Assembly: GCF_001583435.1 (NCBI RefSeq) | Contig: NZ_CP013251.1 | Span: 3,361,215-3,425,214 of the forward strand | Direction of reading: 5' to 3' | DNA length: 64,000 nt | DNA from: Endozoicomonas montiporae CL-33 | GTDB taxonomy: Bacteria; Pseudomonadota; Gammaproteobacteria; Pseudomonadales; Endozoicomonadaceae | Part shown: one piece after another, positions 44,454 through 53,398 of the stretch | Position numbering within the stretch: position 1 is the stretch's first letter | Layout: every line of letters starts with the position of its first letter | The notes under the pieces: generated by a model | Database searches by the model: none | Told to the model about the DNA's origin: nothing | The model's input: only the letters and a program-made list of their open reading frames with translations | Made by a program: the position numbers and the translations under genes

Positions 44454-45320
44454 ATGCCGCTTTCTTTTTTTCGCGCAGTAAGAGTGATTGCAATCTTAAT
44501 GTATGTCCTGTTTGTACACTATGCGCAAGCTGGCAAAAAATACACCAGCTGGAAGCTGGTGATTCCCAGTCCCAAGGATCAGGTTGGGAGTGGACGATTT
44601 CTTTATCCGAGTGCTCAGGAGCCAGGGCAGTTTCAGCTGGTTCGTGAGCTTGGGTATATTCATCTGACTGAAGATGTGAGTTTGATGTTTATACATCCAG
44701 ACTTCGGCAGCACAACTCTGGCAATGCCTGAAAGCTTCCAACCCGATGCCGACCGCCACCAGTTTGTTATTTATCCTTCTTTATCAGCTCAGGTGGGACA
44801 CACCAGTGAAACCGGAGGTCAGGAATTAAACCTTATTCTGGAATTTATCGTTCCGCCCGGGGCTCAAATACCTGCCCCTGACAGCGTGCCGGGTGTTTAT
44901 AACGTCAAAACGGTTCGACGGAAAAATAAGAAACACATCCATCAATACACCATTGCCTTACACACTCTGACTGCACCTGTCACTATCACGGTGGACACTA
45001 ATCTGATTTTTCATCATGACAACAGCAGGGCCATTCTGGGAGAGCAGAACTTTTACCTCTCATTACATCCGCATCAACAATCTGAGCAGCAGCCGGCAGA
45101 GGATACCAGCAGCAACAGCCTTGATGCTGCTGTTGTCGTGTACTTCCCTCCGGACCATACTGGTCAACATCTCTGGTTGATGCAGCCAGAGATGGATACG
45201 CCTCCCCAGGCTACAGATGAGGCCAACCCTGAGGTAGCCAAGCCTTACTCAGTAGAAGATGAAAAGGCAACAAAACGACAGCAGCTGCTTGAAAGCGCTC
45301 CAAGCCGGGCCCCCGGCTGA
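44454..45320 (+). CDS. Unknown secreted protein
   Basis: A 288-residue protein with a signal peptide (VIAILMYVLFVHYAQA) and a mature part dominated by predicted beta-strands: FLYPSAQEPGQFQLVREL, LSLMFIHPDFGSTTL-like stretches, and an acidic/Gln-rich C-terminus. No family is recognised. It is bordered upstream by the dead permease and ends eight bases before the IS110 terminus, so its C-terminus may have been altered. A periplasmic or surface location is predicted; no function is offered. Confidence 0.6.
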   Translation: MPLSFFRAVRVIAILMYVLFVHYAQAGKKYTSWKLVIPSPKDQVGSGRFLYPSAQEPGQFQLVRELGYIHLTEDVSLMFIHPDFGSTTLAMPESFQPDADRHQFVIYPSLSAQVGHTSETGGQELNLILEFIVPPGAQIPAPDSVPGVYNVKTVRRKNKKHIHQYTIALHTLTAPVTITVDTNLIFHHDNSRAILGEQNFYLSLHPHQQSEQQPAEDTSSNSLDAAVVVYFPPDHTGQHLWLMQPEMDTPPQATDEANPEVAKPYSVEDEKATKRQQLLESAPSRAPG

Positions 45321-45339
45321 ACATCTATGAGTAACTTTT

Positions 45340-45550
45340 CTCCCAACTACTGCCTACATGCCTATGATAGAAAGGAAGACATATCCGGACCAGAGACCGT
45401 AAACACACTGGTGCCTTTTGCCCGTTTGAAAGCGTGGTCGGGGAGCTGGCGACAACATCACTGATGACGCAATATGCGATCTCGTTCGGAAGAATGCGAA
45501 TCATCGACAGCCCCATATCCGGATATGCCTTCGCACAGAAGTATAGAGGG
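45340..45550 (+). ncRNA. Candidate bridge-RNA region of the IS110 element
   Basis: Noncoding left end of the IS110 element. IS110-group elements express a structured RNA from this position that base-pairs with donor and target DNA. Here the stretch has several short inverted segments (for example around CATATCCGG at 45390 and again CATATCCGG at 45512). Position is the main argument; the structure was not computed. Confidence 0.4.
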
Positions 45551-45556
45551 TAAACC

Positions 45557-46954
45557 ATGTCTCGCCGCAGCAAATCCAACCGTTCCCATTCTGACAGAGT
45601 CAAAAAGCGTATTGCTGGACATCTGGAGAAAATCAATCTCTTTGCCGCCGGTATTGATATCGGGTCAGAGTCACACTTTGTTGCAGTGCCAGAAGAGTTA
45701 GATGAACAACCGGTGCGTTCATTTGGCTGTTTTACCGCAGACCTTGAAGCTATGGCTGACTGGCTCGTAAAGCTTGGCATTACCACCGTTGTGATGGAGT
45801 CAACCGGGATTTACTGGATACCTGCGTTTGAAATACTGGAATCCCGGGGGCTTGATGTAAAACTGGTCAATGCACGACATGTAAAGAATGTTGCCGGACG
45901 TAAGTCTGACGTTCTGGACTGCCAATGGCTTTTGCAGTTACATACTTACGGATTGCTCAATGGCGCGTTCCGCCCGGATGAACAGGTTTGTTCATTGCGA
46001 TCCTATAGACGACAACGTGACACTCTTGTTGGCTACCGTGCTTCCCACATCCAGCATATGCAAAAGGCACTTCGACAGATGAATCTGTTACTGGATAATG
46101 TGGTGACTGATATTACCGGAAAAACCGGTATGACTATTATCCGCGCCATACTGAATGGGCAGCGGAATCCTGTGGAGCTGGCCAGATATCGTGACAAGCA
46201 CTGCAAAAAATCCGAGGAAGAAATCGCCAAATCCCTGAAGGGGCATTACCGGGATGAGCATGTATTTGCTCTGCGGCAAGCTGTTGAACTTTACGATACT
46301 TATGATGAAAAAATCAGGGCTTGTGACAAAGCTCTGGAACAGAAGCTCAACACATTTGACAGCAAAGATGATAAAGACTCTCAAAAGCCTTCTACGCCAG
46401 ATAAGCCTTCAAAAAAACGGAAGTCCCGTTGCGCTCCAGACTTTGATGTGCGTTCAGAGCTCAACCGGGTGAGTGGTGTCGATCTGACTGATATCGATGG
46501 CATTGATGAAAATACGGCTCTGAAGATTGTTTCAGAAATCGGTCTGGATATGAGTCGATGGCCTTCCGCTAAACATTTTGCCTCCTGGTTAGGGCTCTGT
46601 CCCGGAACCAAAATATCCGGTGGTAAAGTTCTGAACCGGAAAACCAAGCGTTTGCCAGGCGCAGCCGCAACAGCATTCAGGTTGGCGGCTTATTCACTGA
46701 CCAGATCAAAAAGTGCTTTGGGTGCTTATTACCGAAGAATGCGAAGCAAGCTTGGTGCTCCAAAGGCGATTACGGCAACAGCGCATAAGCTGGCAAGGCT
46801 GGTTTACAGTATGCTCAAGCATGGGAGCCAGTATGTAGATGAAGGTCAGGAATACTTTGAGCAGCGGTACAGAGAAAGAGTTTTGAAAACCCTGAAGCAG
46901 AAGGCTAAAGATATGGGCTTCACATTAACGCCGGTTGAAACCGCCGTCGGTTAG
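45557..46954 (+). CDS. IS110-family transposase
   Basis: A 465-residue serine/DEDD recombinase of the IS110 type. The RuvC-like DEDD domain starts AGIDIGSESHFVAVPEE, continues VVMESTGIYWIPAFEILESRG and ARHVKNVAGRKSDVLDCQWLLQL; the C-terminal Transposase_20 domain includes WLGLCPGTKISGGKVL, with the catalytic serine region, and AAATAFRLAAYSL. It is slightly longer than many relatives because of a Lys/Ser-rich linker at about 272-295. It looks complete. Confidence 0.92.
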   Translation: MSRRSKSNRSHSDRVKKRIAGHLEKINLFAAGIDIGSESHFVAVPEELDEQPVRSFGCFTADLEAMADWLVKLGITTVVMESTGIYWIPAFEILESRGLDVKLVNARHVKNVAGRKSDVLDCQWLLQLHTYGLLNGAFRPDEQVCSLRSYRRQRDTLVGYRASHIQHMQKALRQMNLLLDNVVTDITGKTGMTIIRAILNGQRNPVELARYRDKHCKKSEEEIAKSLKGHYRDEHVFALRQAVELYDTYDEKIRACDKALEQKLNTFDSKDDKDSQKPSTPDKPSKKRKSRCAPDFDVRSELNRVSGVDLTDIDGIDENTALKIVSEIGLDMSRWPSAKHFASWLGLCPGTKISGGKVLNRKTKRLPGAAATAFRLAAYSLTRSKSALGAYYRRMRSKLGAPKAITATAHKLARLVYSMLKHGSQYVDEGQEYFEQRYRERVLKTLKQKAKDMGFTLTPVETAVG

Positions 46955-47034
46955 GGTTGTTTTAGCAACCGGCGAGCTCATGGGGAGTTACTCAGAAGAA
47001 TCAAAGTAAAGAAGACAATCAAAGAAGCCGTTAA

Positions 47035-47044
47035 CCCCCCCCCC
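47035..47044. repeat. Homopolymer tract of ten C
   Basis: C10 directly followed by GGG, ending 19 bp before the ATG of the OTU-domain gene. Long G/C tracts this close to a start often vary in length during replication and alter expression. Confidence 0.85.
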
Positions 47045-47063
47045 GGGACCGACGATCAGCTTA

Positions 47064-50000
47064 ATGAATAAAATGCTCAGTTTTGTCAACCAAAGGGCTG
47101 GTCAAATGGAATTACATTATTTTTCTTTAATGCAGCACTATCCGGATAGATTCCCGACACTAGCAAAACAGGAACCGCCGTCTGATCGTAGCCGCCTCAT
47201 ACCTGCTAAATCACTGGAAAGTTTACTATCGCTGGCGTTACCCGATGTGTTTAACAACCTGTCAGAAATCTTGAAGCACTCACCGACTTCGAGAGACTAC
47301 CGGACGATCTGTCAGATAGCGACTCATGTTATGTGGGCCTATCATCTCCTGATCCTGTCATGGGAACGTCGTACCCAATACAATTCGGGAGTGGCGCTGA
47401 CGCTACCCGTGCTAAACGAGAAAAAAAGTGATGAGTTAACACTGGCTAATCCGAATTTTGCTATCTATCTAGAGGTACTTATCCAGCTGTATGATTTTCT
47501 AAATACACATAACCGACACAGAAATCGTACCAATGAAGATGATTTTCTTCTTGTGGTTCAGCCCAATCTTTTTGATGTTCTGAACTTTGTGACTCTGATG
47601 CCCTGGCTGACAGAGGATGTAGATCATTTAGAACTGCTGACTATGCGTATGCTGTTATGGGATATCAGATTGCAGCAGGAAACCGATAACTACGATCGGC
47701 GTAAAGAAATCTACAGCATGCTGCTTCAGCTGAGACTGGCTGGTCGCTGTCCCGATCAGCTTCTTTCAGATGCCCGTACACTGAGACTTCGAGGACTGGT
47801 TGACCCGGAAGATGAGCAGCTGAATCAGCTGCATGACAAACTGGTAGCAGCAACGAAAGAGAGTCAGAGCGATTTAGAGAAAAAGCTGAAGATGTTGTTT
47901 AAGCGCTATAAAGGGTCAGAGATTGTCGATGCCGATATGTTTGTCAGTCTGGGAGATATGCTTGATATCATCGACCATGAAAGTTGGCAGAGAGAAGAAG
48001 AATTTGATGCTGCAGAAAAAGAAAAACTACGTAAGCAACAATTGACGCGTAGTGAAGAACTGGCTAAACAGAATGCGGCTGAACTCCTGAATCAGGTTGA
48101 AAAGGAAAAATTAGCCCGGCGACGTCAAAAACATCAGAAACAATTACTAAAACAGCTTCAGGTAAAAGGAAAAGTACAAGCCCGAGCAGGCGCAGTCGAT
48201 TCGGACAAGGATGCGCAGGCAGCTCAGCCGTCTCAAAGTGCAGAGGCTACCCCTGATCCCCGGGATGAAAAATACCGCCAGGCCATAACGGCTCTTTTGA
48301 AAAAAAATTATTCTGAGACTCGTCAGAAAGCAGAAGAATTGTTACAGCTGAATCAATCCTCATTACAGCGAGCCTGGGCTGAGTTATTGATGGCTGAAAG
48401 CTGGATCAGCGAGCATGCCAACCTGATCAATATGATTAATTACTGGTATGAGAGGCTAGATCAGCATCATCAGCAGCTTGAAAACTGGTTGAATAGTGAT
48501 ACAAGTGGCGAAGACTTTCCAATTCTTGCCAGAACGGTTAAAAACAGACTGACTCCTCTGGGTTTTAAAATCCCGCAGGCACAGGCAATAACAGATTCTC
48601 CTGAGTATTTTCAGGCACTGGAACATTTCGATAATGTGCTTGATATTCTCATTGAAGAGTATTCAAGAACAGAAACTGATGAATTAAATACTCTGCTGGA
48701 TATGCTCAATGATAACTATGTAGAGATTGATGATCTTCCGGAGAAAGTAGGTCGCCTTAAAAGACAGCTAATGAATATTTCGGAGCATCGCCGACAACAC
48801 ATCCGCTCTCTGGGACGCCAGGGGGGCTCAGGTGAATCCATCGAAAGTATTGTCTATAAACAGTTAAAAGCTCTGACAGAACCAGCCCTCATGCCCTCTG
48901 ATGAAAGCAAACAGAAAAGAAGAGAACAAATCAGCCAGCTGACTGTTGCATATCAACCAGATGCTGCGATGGCTCAGAATATGTCGGGGTTATCTGTGGA
49001 GGCACCCGTTCAACCGACGGTTCAGTTAATACCGACAGGAGAGTTACCCGGTCAACTTCAATACGGCCCCGTAATGCCAGAGCAGCAAGCAATTCCACCA
49101 ATGCAGGCTGCCGGACAACCTCCGGTTGGGAATCCTCAGCATTCTTTTATCACGGGAAACTCAAGCTTGCCGATGCTTCCACAACCCCGGGTTCATATGG
49201 CGCAACAAGGCATGCAGACCGGCTACTACGTGAGCAATGTAATGCCTCAAACACACCCTGCACCACCGGTAATAAAGCCAGCGGTCAATACTGCTGTTAA
49301 CGGAGCTGTGCCTGTTTTTCCTGCAGTCCCGTTACAAACCGTAAGAGTGCTGACACCAGCAGAGATTGCAGCTCACCGGTTTATGGCTAACTACCAGAGA
49401 ATCAATAGCCCCGGAGATAACTTTTGTCTGTTTCATGCACTGGCAAACTGGTTTCAGGCAAACCCGACAGCGAATGTATGGAACTTCTCAACCAACGGTC
49501 ATGAACTGTTTGAACAGATAAAGCAATTGGTTAAAGAGAGGCTGAGATTCCATCCTGATAATATGGCTATGCAGAATTTACAGCAGCTACTCGGACAACC
49601 GCAGGGCCCTGAAATGTGGGCTGGTACCGATGACCTGGTACCGGGAGTGCTGGTCGAACTGCTCAACCTGCCCGTGCTCATCTTTGCTAACAACTTTTTG
49701 CAGCCAGAGCTGCATGGGCAACAGAATAATGTTCAGGCACAATTACATACCGTTGAGGGCACTATTGAGTATGTGGCCCTGGAAAATCTGGAGCAGGCGA
49801 TTTTCAACATTCAACAGCTGCACCAGCAGCTTATTATTCTGCAACATGAGCATCATGTGGTAACGCTGCATAATGGCCAGAGCCTGATCCAACAGGGGGT
49901 TGATCACTGGAATCTAATGTTACCGAATCATCAGAACCCGTTTGGTGCAGCTCCTCCCCCTGATTGCCAGACCTGCACCATTCCATCAACCTCAATGTAA
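47064..50000 (+). CDS. Large protein with C-terminal OTU-like cysteine protease domain
   Basis: A 978-residue protein. The last ~210 residues look like an OTU deubiquitinase: the D-x-x-C motif GDNFCLFHAL (D785, catalytic C788), a central WAGTDDLVPGVLVELLNLPVLIF, and the C-terminal histidine H948 in DHWNLMLPN. OTU domains cleave ubiquitin, which bacteria lack, so a eukaryotic host target is inferred. The N-terminal ~750 residues are mostly helical, with a coiled-coil at about 310-380 and a Pro/Gln-rich linker at about 645-770. No signal peptide. No RBS of good quality is visible, and a C10 tract lies just upstream. The gene follows the IS110 element inside a block that splits ruvA from ruvB. 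Confidence 0.8.
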   Translation: MNKMLSFVNQRAGQMELHYFSLMQHYPDRFPTLAKQEPPSDRSRLIPAKSLESLLSLALPDVFNNLSEILKHSPTSRDYRTICQIATHVMWAYHLLILSWERRTQYNSGVALTLPVLNEKKSDELTLANPNFAIYLEVLIQLYDFLNTHNRHRNRTNEDDFLLVVQPNLFDVLNFVTLMPWLTEDVDHLELLTMRMLLWDIRLQQETDNYDRRKEIYSMLLQLRLAGRCPDQLLSDARTLRLRGLVDPEDEQLNQLHDKLVAATKESQSDLEKKLKMLFKRYKGSEIVDADMFVSLGDMLDIIDHESWQREEEFDAAEKEKLRKQQLTRSEELAKQNAAELLNQVEKEKLARRRQKHQKQLLKQLQVKGKVQARAGAVDSDKDAQAAQPSQSAEATPDPRDEKYRQAITALLKKNYSETRQKAEELLQLNQSSLQRAWAELLMAESWISEHANLINMINYWYERLDQHHQQLENWLNSDTSGEDFPILARTVKNRLTPLGFKIPQAQAITDSPEYFQALEHFDNVLDILIEEYSRTETDELNTLLDMLNDNYVEIDDLPEKVGRLKRQLMNISEHRRQHIRSLGRQGGSGESIESIVYKQLKALTEPALMPSDESKQKRREQISQLTVAYQPDAAMAQNMSGLSVEAPVQPTVQLIPTGELPGQLQYGPVMPEQQAIPPMQAAGQPPVGNPQHSFITGNSSLPMLPQPRVHMAQQGMQTGYYVSNVMPQTHPAPPVIKPAVNTAVNGAVPVFPAVPLQTVRVLTPAEIAAHRFMANYQRINSPGDNFCLFHALANWFQANPTANVWNFSTNGHELFEQIKQLVKERLRFHPDNMAMQNLQQLLGQPQGPEMWAGTDDLVPGVLVELLNLPVLIFANNFLQPELHGQQNNVQAQLHTVEGTIEYVALENLEQAIFNIQQLHQQLIILQHEHHVVTLHNGQSLIQQGVDHWNLMLPNHQNPFGAAPPPDCQTCTIPSTSM

Positions 50001-50050
50001 GTCGTTGAGTCGTTTAAAACCCATTGACTGAGAGGCTCTTGATAGCGGGT

Positions 50051-50662
50051 TTAAATCATACTCTTCAAAGACTGACGGATAATTTCTTCCGCGCCCATAC
50101 CATCGACAAAAATCTTACCCACCACCTTACTGGCATCCTGTGGCTTGTAGCCCAGAGCAACCAGAGCACTGACCGCTTCCTGTTCGGTATCTCTGGCCGC
50201 TTCCGCCATTTCGCTGCCGACCACCATGGGCTTACCATCCAATAGTGGGGATGATTGCCAGCGATCAAGCTTGTCTTTCATTTCGACAATCAGCCGTTCT
50301 GCTGTTTTCTTGCCAACCCCCGGCAGCTTAACCAGCGTGGCACTGTCATTTTCGTGCACACAGCGCACAAAAGTCTGGGCATCAATTCCGGACAATAATG
50401 TCAGTCCCAGCTTGGGTCCTACGCCGTTGACCTTAATCAGAGTGCGAAACAGCTCCCGTTCTTCACGGCTGCTGAACCCGTATAGCAGCTGTGCATCCTC
50501 ACGCACAACAAAGTGTGTGAATAAAACCACCTCGGCACCCGTTTCCGGCAGCTTATAAAACACCGATATTGGCGCTTCAATTTCGTAGCCTACACCGCTG
50601 GCGTCCACCAGCAGGTGCGGTGCCTGTTTTTCTACCAGGGTTCCCCGAATCCTACCTATCAT
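50051..50662 (-). CDS. ruvA: Holliday junction DNA helicase subunit RuvA
   Basis: Tetrameric junction-binding partner of RuvB. The 203-residue protein begins [12 protein letters not shown] as in E. coli, has helix-hairpin-helix stretches [18 protein letters not shown] and [20 protein letters not shown], and a C-terminal RuvB-binding domain ([16 protein letters not shown]). The open frame extends 33 codons upstream, but only ATG 50662 fits the family. ruvB does not follow as usual; the OTU gene is convergent on it. Confidence 0.95.
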   Translation of the reverse strand: MIGRIRGTLVEKQAPHLLVDASGVGYEIEAPISVFYKLPETGAEVVLFTHFVVREDAQLLYGFSSREERELFRTLIKVNGVGPKLGLTLLSGIDAQTFVRCVHENDSATLVKLPGVGKKTAERLIVEMKDKLDRWQSSPLLDGKPMVVGSEMAEAARDTEQEAVSALVALGYKPQDASKVVGKIFVDGMGAEEIIRQSLKSMI

Positions 50663-50796
50663 CTTCAACCTCGTAAGCGTCTGCAGGCTGACCAGTAAGT
50701 CAGAACACCTAACAATGACCGGCCCGCCAAGAACTTTGTATTTTTCGCCAGCTCTAATCAACTAACGCATTAAAATCACACATCTCGAATACGCTT

Positions 50797-51339
50797 ATGG
50801 AAAGACTCAAAACCTTCTTCAGTGCCCTGTGGCAACTGCTTCCCAGCGCTGGTCTGGCCAGTGAATACCACCCGTCCATCGAGGGTGGTGCGATACCTAT
50901 TCCATTTATTGTGTCACAGCGCATTCTGCTCAACAGCATGAATCATTCAATGGATAGCACACCCAGCCTTGAGCCCCCTTCGCGCTGCTTTACCAGCTAC
51001 ATGCAGGGTTACACCAGCCTGCCTGTCAGGGATCGGGCCCTGAGTGCGCTGCGCAGTGCCCACCTTGCCGGAGCCCGTCATCTGGTACCGGATATTGCCC
51101 GCTGTGCACTGGATGCCGGCCTGCAAAACAGTGACCTTGAATTAGTCGCAAAAGGTTACATTTCCAACGGCTGGTCTGCCCAGGAAATACTGGTGATGCG
51201 CGTCGCCGAAGACCTTTATCGCGAACAATCCATCAGTGAGGATCGCTGGAAACAGTTAAAAAAGATCTATAAACCTCAACAGATTCTGGATCTGTTGCTG
51301 TGCTGTGCGGCTTTCCACCTGTGTGTTCACCCGCAGTAA
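50797..51339 (+). CDS. Carboxymuconolactone decarboxylase-like protein
   Basis: A 180-residue all-helical protein resembling the CMD/AhpD family: RDRALSALRSAHLAGARHLVPDIARCALDAG, then VMRVAEDLYREQSISEDRWKQLKKIYKPQQILDLLLCCAAFH. The usual CxxC active-site pair is absent, so a redox function is doubtful. It lies on the opposite strand between ruvA and ruvC and interrupts an otherwise continuous ruvCA unit. The role is unknown. Confidence 0.68.
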   Translation: MERLKTFFSALWQLLPSAGLASEYHPSIEGGAIPIPFIVSQRILLNSMNHSMDSTPSLEPPSRCFTSYMQGYTSLPVRDRALSALRSAHLAGARHLVPDIARCALDAGLQNSDLELVAKGYISNGWSAQEILVMRVAEDLYREQSISEDRWKQLKKIYKPQQILDLLLCCAAFHLCVHPQ

Positions 51340-51363
51340 GACTGTCTATTTCCCGACAGCCTC

Positions 51364-51888
51364 CTAGCGGCTGGTCAAACGTCGATTCCGCGTGCCACTG
51401 ACTCCGGCCATTCGCACCAGACTGGCCCGGGTATGGGAGTGACACAGCGCAATTGCCAAAGCATCGGCAGCATCCGCCTGAGGGGTCGAACTGAGCTTCA
51501 GTATTGACGTCACCATATGCTTTACCTGATGCTTGTCCGCCGAACCCTTGCCAACAACAGCCTGTTTAACCTGTCGGGCAGAGTATTCCGCCACTTCCAG
51601 TTTATGATTCACAACCGCCACAATCGCCGCTGCTCGCGCCTGCCCCAGCTTGAGCGCCGAATCCGCGTTGCGCGACATAAACACCTGTTCAATCCCTACG
51701 CTTTGCGGACAATATTGCTCGACCAGCGTTGAGACACTGTCATAGATCTGTTGAAGCTTTTCAGGCAAAGAAGCATCCCGCACCCGGATACAGCCAGAGG
51801 CCACATAGTGACACTGGTTTCCTACTTCCTCGATAACACCATAACCGGTGATACGGGATCCGGGGTCAATGCCCAACAATATGGCCAT
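51364..51888 (-). CDS. ruvC: Holliday junction resolvase RuvC
   Basis: Dimeric endonuclease that resolves Holliday junctions. The 174-residue protein has [17 protein letters not shown] (first catalytic Asp), [22 protein letters not shown] and [14 protein letters not shown], and the final [15 protein letters not shown] with catalytic acids. Standard length. It reads in the same direction as ruvA and yebC, but the CMD-like gene separates it from ruvA. Confidence 0.96.
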   Translation of the reverse strand: MAILLGIDPGSRITGYGVIEEVGNQCHYVASGCIRVRDASLPEKLQQIYDSVSTLVEQYCPQSVGIEQVFMSRNADSALKLGQARAAAIVAVVNHKLEVAEYSARQVKQAVVGKGSADKHQVKHMVTSILKLSSTPQADAADALAIALCHSHTRASLVRMAGVSGTRNRRLTSR

Positions 51889-52062
51889 GCAGAACTCTTT
51901 TCAAAATCATGATTAAAACAGCAGCATACTGTACATTTATACAAGTTTCTAGACAGTACATAGGTACTATCCAAACTTACAATTCAAAACACACAGATTA
52001 CGAAACTCCCCTACGACAATCAGCCCGCCTTGCATAAGCTAGGACTCATCGATTATTCGGTG

Positions 52063-52158
52063 ATGATTATGCGAGATACTCTAAAAACTCTAATGACTCT
52101 GACCGGAGTGGTGGTGATACTGTTTGTTATTGTCATGGGGATTAATCTTCTGGTGTAG
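52063..52158 (+). CDS. Possible 31-residue single-helix membrane protein
   Basis: A short frame encoding one hydrophobic helix (TGVVVILFVIVMGINLLV) after a short polar, basic N-terminus; it would be an inner-membrane miniprotein. Two ATGs (52063, 52069) lie close together, without a clear ribosome site. Function unknown. It may be chance in an AT-rich gap. Confidence 0.35.
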   Translation: MIMRDTLKTLMTLTGVVVILFVIVMGINLLV

Positions 52159-52512
52159 CACCCCATGGTCAACGCAAGCGATGCTTCCCGCACCGCTTGT
52201 CAGATGCTACAGAAAAGTCGTGTTATCTTATGGGCCAGTCTAAGGAAGTACTGCATCCAAAAATAAAGAATAACGCCAACACAAGCAGTACTGAAGAACA
52301 GATATTCAGAATTAACTTTGAAACCATGATCAATCCCCATTCACGCCAATCAACAACAAACACAAGAACTATAAGCTGTTTTGTGGCAAACCACTGTTCA
52401 ATTTTCAACAAACGGCATTGAATATATCTGTTTTTATACGTTTATAGAGGATAAGAAAAAGGCGGGAAGCAAGAAGAAATCAAGCAGCCAACTAAGCGAC
52501 ATATGACTGCTA

Positions 52513-52553
52513 AAAACAGCAGATCAGGAGCAGAACACCCTCCCTGCTGTTTT
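52513..52553 (-). terminator. Rho-independent terminator after yebC
   Basis: Ten-bp stem AAAACAGCAG/CTGCTGTTTT, 13 bp past the yebC stop; on the minus strand the stem ends in a five-T run. Confidence 0.78.
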
Positions 52554-52565
52554 ATTAATCAGGAA

Positions 52566-53312
52566 TCAGCCTAGCTGTTCCATGATATCTGCAGAAATAT
52601 CCGCATTGGTGTAAACGTTTTGCACGTCGTCCAGATCTTCCAGACGATCCACCAGCTTCATGATTTTTTCTGCACCGTCTTTATCCAGCTCGGTCTGAAC
52701 ATCGGCTACCATGGCTACTTCAGCCGCCGCCGCACTGTAACCCGCTGCTTCCAGAGCGTCTTTCACCGCCATGAACTCGGTCCAGTTGGTAACGACTTCA
52801 AAAGAACCATCATCGTTAGCAACAATGTCTTCTGCGCCCGCTTCCAAAGCCGCTTCCATCAGAGCGTCTTCTTCAACACCGGCGTCGAAGAAAATCTGGC
52901 CACGACGTTCAAACATATAGGCAACAGAGCCGTCAGTGCCCAGGTTACCGCCGTGCTTGTTGAAAGCATGACGAACTTCCGCAACGGTACGGTTACGGTT
53001 ATCAGTCAGTGTTTCAACCAGAACCGCGATACCACCCGCGCCATAACCTTCGTAGGTGACTTCTTCCATGTTGGAATCGTCATCACCACCGGCACCACGG
53101 GCAATCGCGCGGTTGATGGTGTCACGGGTCATGTTGGCACCCAGAGCTTTATCAACCACCTGACGCAGCTTGGGGTTATCTTCGATATTGCCACCGCCCT
53201 GCTTGGCCGCCACTACCAGCTCACGAATGATCTTGGTGAAGATCTTGCCGCGCTTGGCGTCCTGTGCCGCCTTACGGTGTCTGATATTGGCCCATTTACT
53301 ATGACCTGCCAT
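52566..53312 (-). CDS. yebC: YebC/PmpR family protein
   Basis: A 248-residue member of the TACO1/YebC family, formerly annotated as transcription regulators and more recently linked to translation of difficult proline-rich stretches. Conserved sequences are [22 protein letters not shown] at the start, [21 protein letters not shown] and [11 protein letters not shown]. It is upstream of ruvC, the classic context. Confidence 0.94.
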   Translation of the reverse strand: MAGHSKWANIRHRKAAQDAKRGKIFTKIIRELVVAAKQGGGNIEDNPKLRQVVDKALGANMTRDTINRAIARGAGGDDDSNMEEVTYEGYGAGGIAVLVETLTDNRNRTVAEVRHAFNKHGGNLGTDGSVAYMFERRGQIFFDAGVEEDALMEAALEAGAEDIVANDDGSFEVVTNWTEFMAVKDALEAAGYSAAAAEVAMVADVQTELDKDGAEKIMKLVDRLEDLDDVQNVYTNADISADIMEQLG

Positions 53313-53398
53313 AGGAAATACCCTTTATCTCAATGCTTTTGTGCGGACTCTATCAAGCCTTTTGTTACAAAATACCCCGACAGAGTCCGGTCAATCAA

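Larger units (their letters stand above)
45328..46994 (+). mobile_element. IS110-family insertion sequence
   Basis: A short inverted repeat, TGAGTAACT at 45328-45336 and AGTTACTCA at 46986-46994, brackets one intact IS110-type transposase. About 220 bp of noncoding DNA precede the gene and about 40 bp follow. A long left noncoding end is where IS110-group elements encode their bridge RNA. Exact boundaries are uncertain because IS110 elements often lack clear repeats. Confidence 0.72.
51889..52565. other. Intergenic stretch of 677 bp between ruvC and yebC
   Basis: The stretch is AT-rich. It contains one small membrane-protein-like frame (52063-52158) and the yebC terminator (52513-52553). Elsewhere I see no supported gene; the remaining length is unusual for this normally tight yebC-ruvC junction. 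Confidence 0.55.

Noticed and set aside
44290..44493. A 67-codon minus-strand open frame upstream of the secreted-protein gene
   Set aside because: No start signal or family match, and it overlaps the presumed promoter region of the plus-strand gene at 44454; possibly remnant DNA.
52197..52421. A 74-codon plus-strand frame and an overlapping minus-strand 62-codon frame
   Set aside because: Both lie in low-complexity AT-rich sequence without ribosome sites. The minus frame has a hydrophobic stretch (LILNICSSVLLVLALFFIF), but the evidence is too weak to list it.
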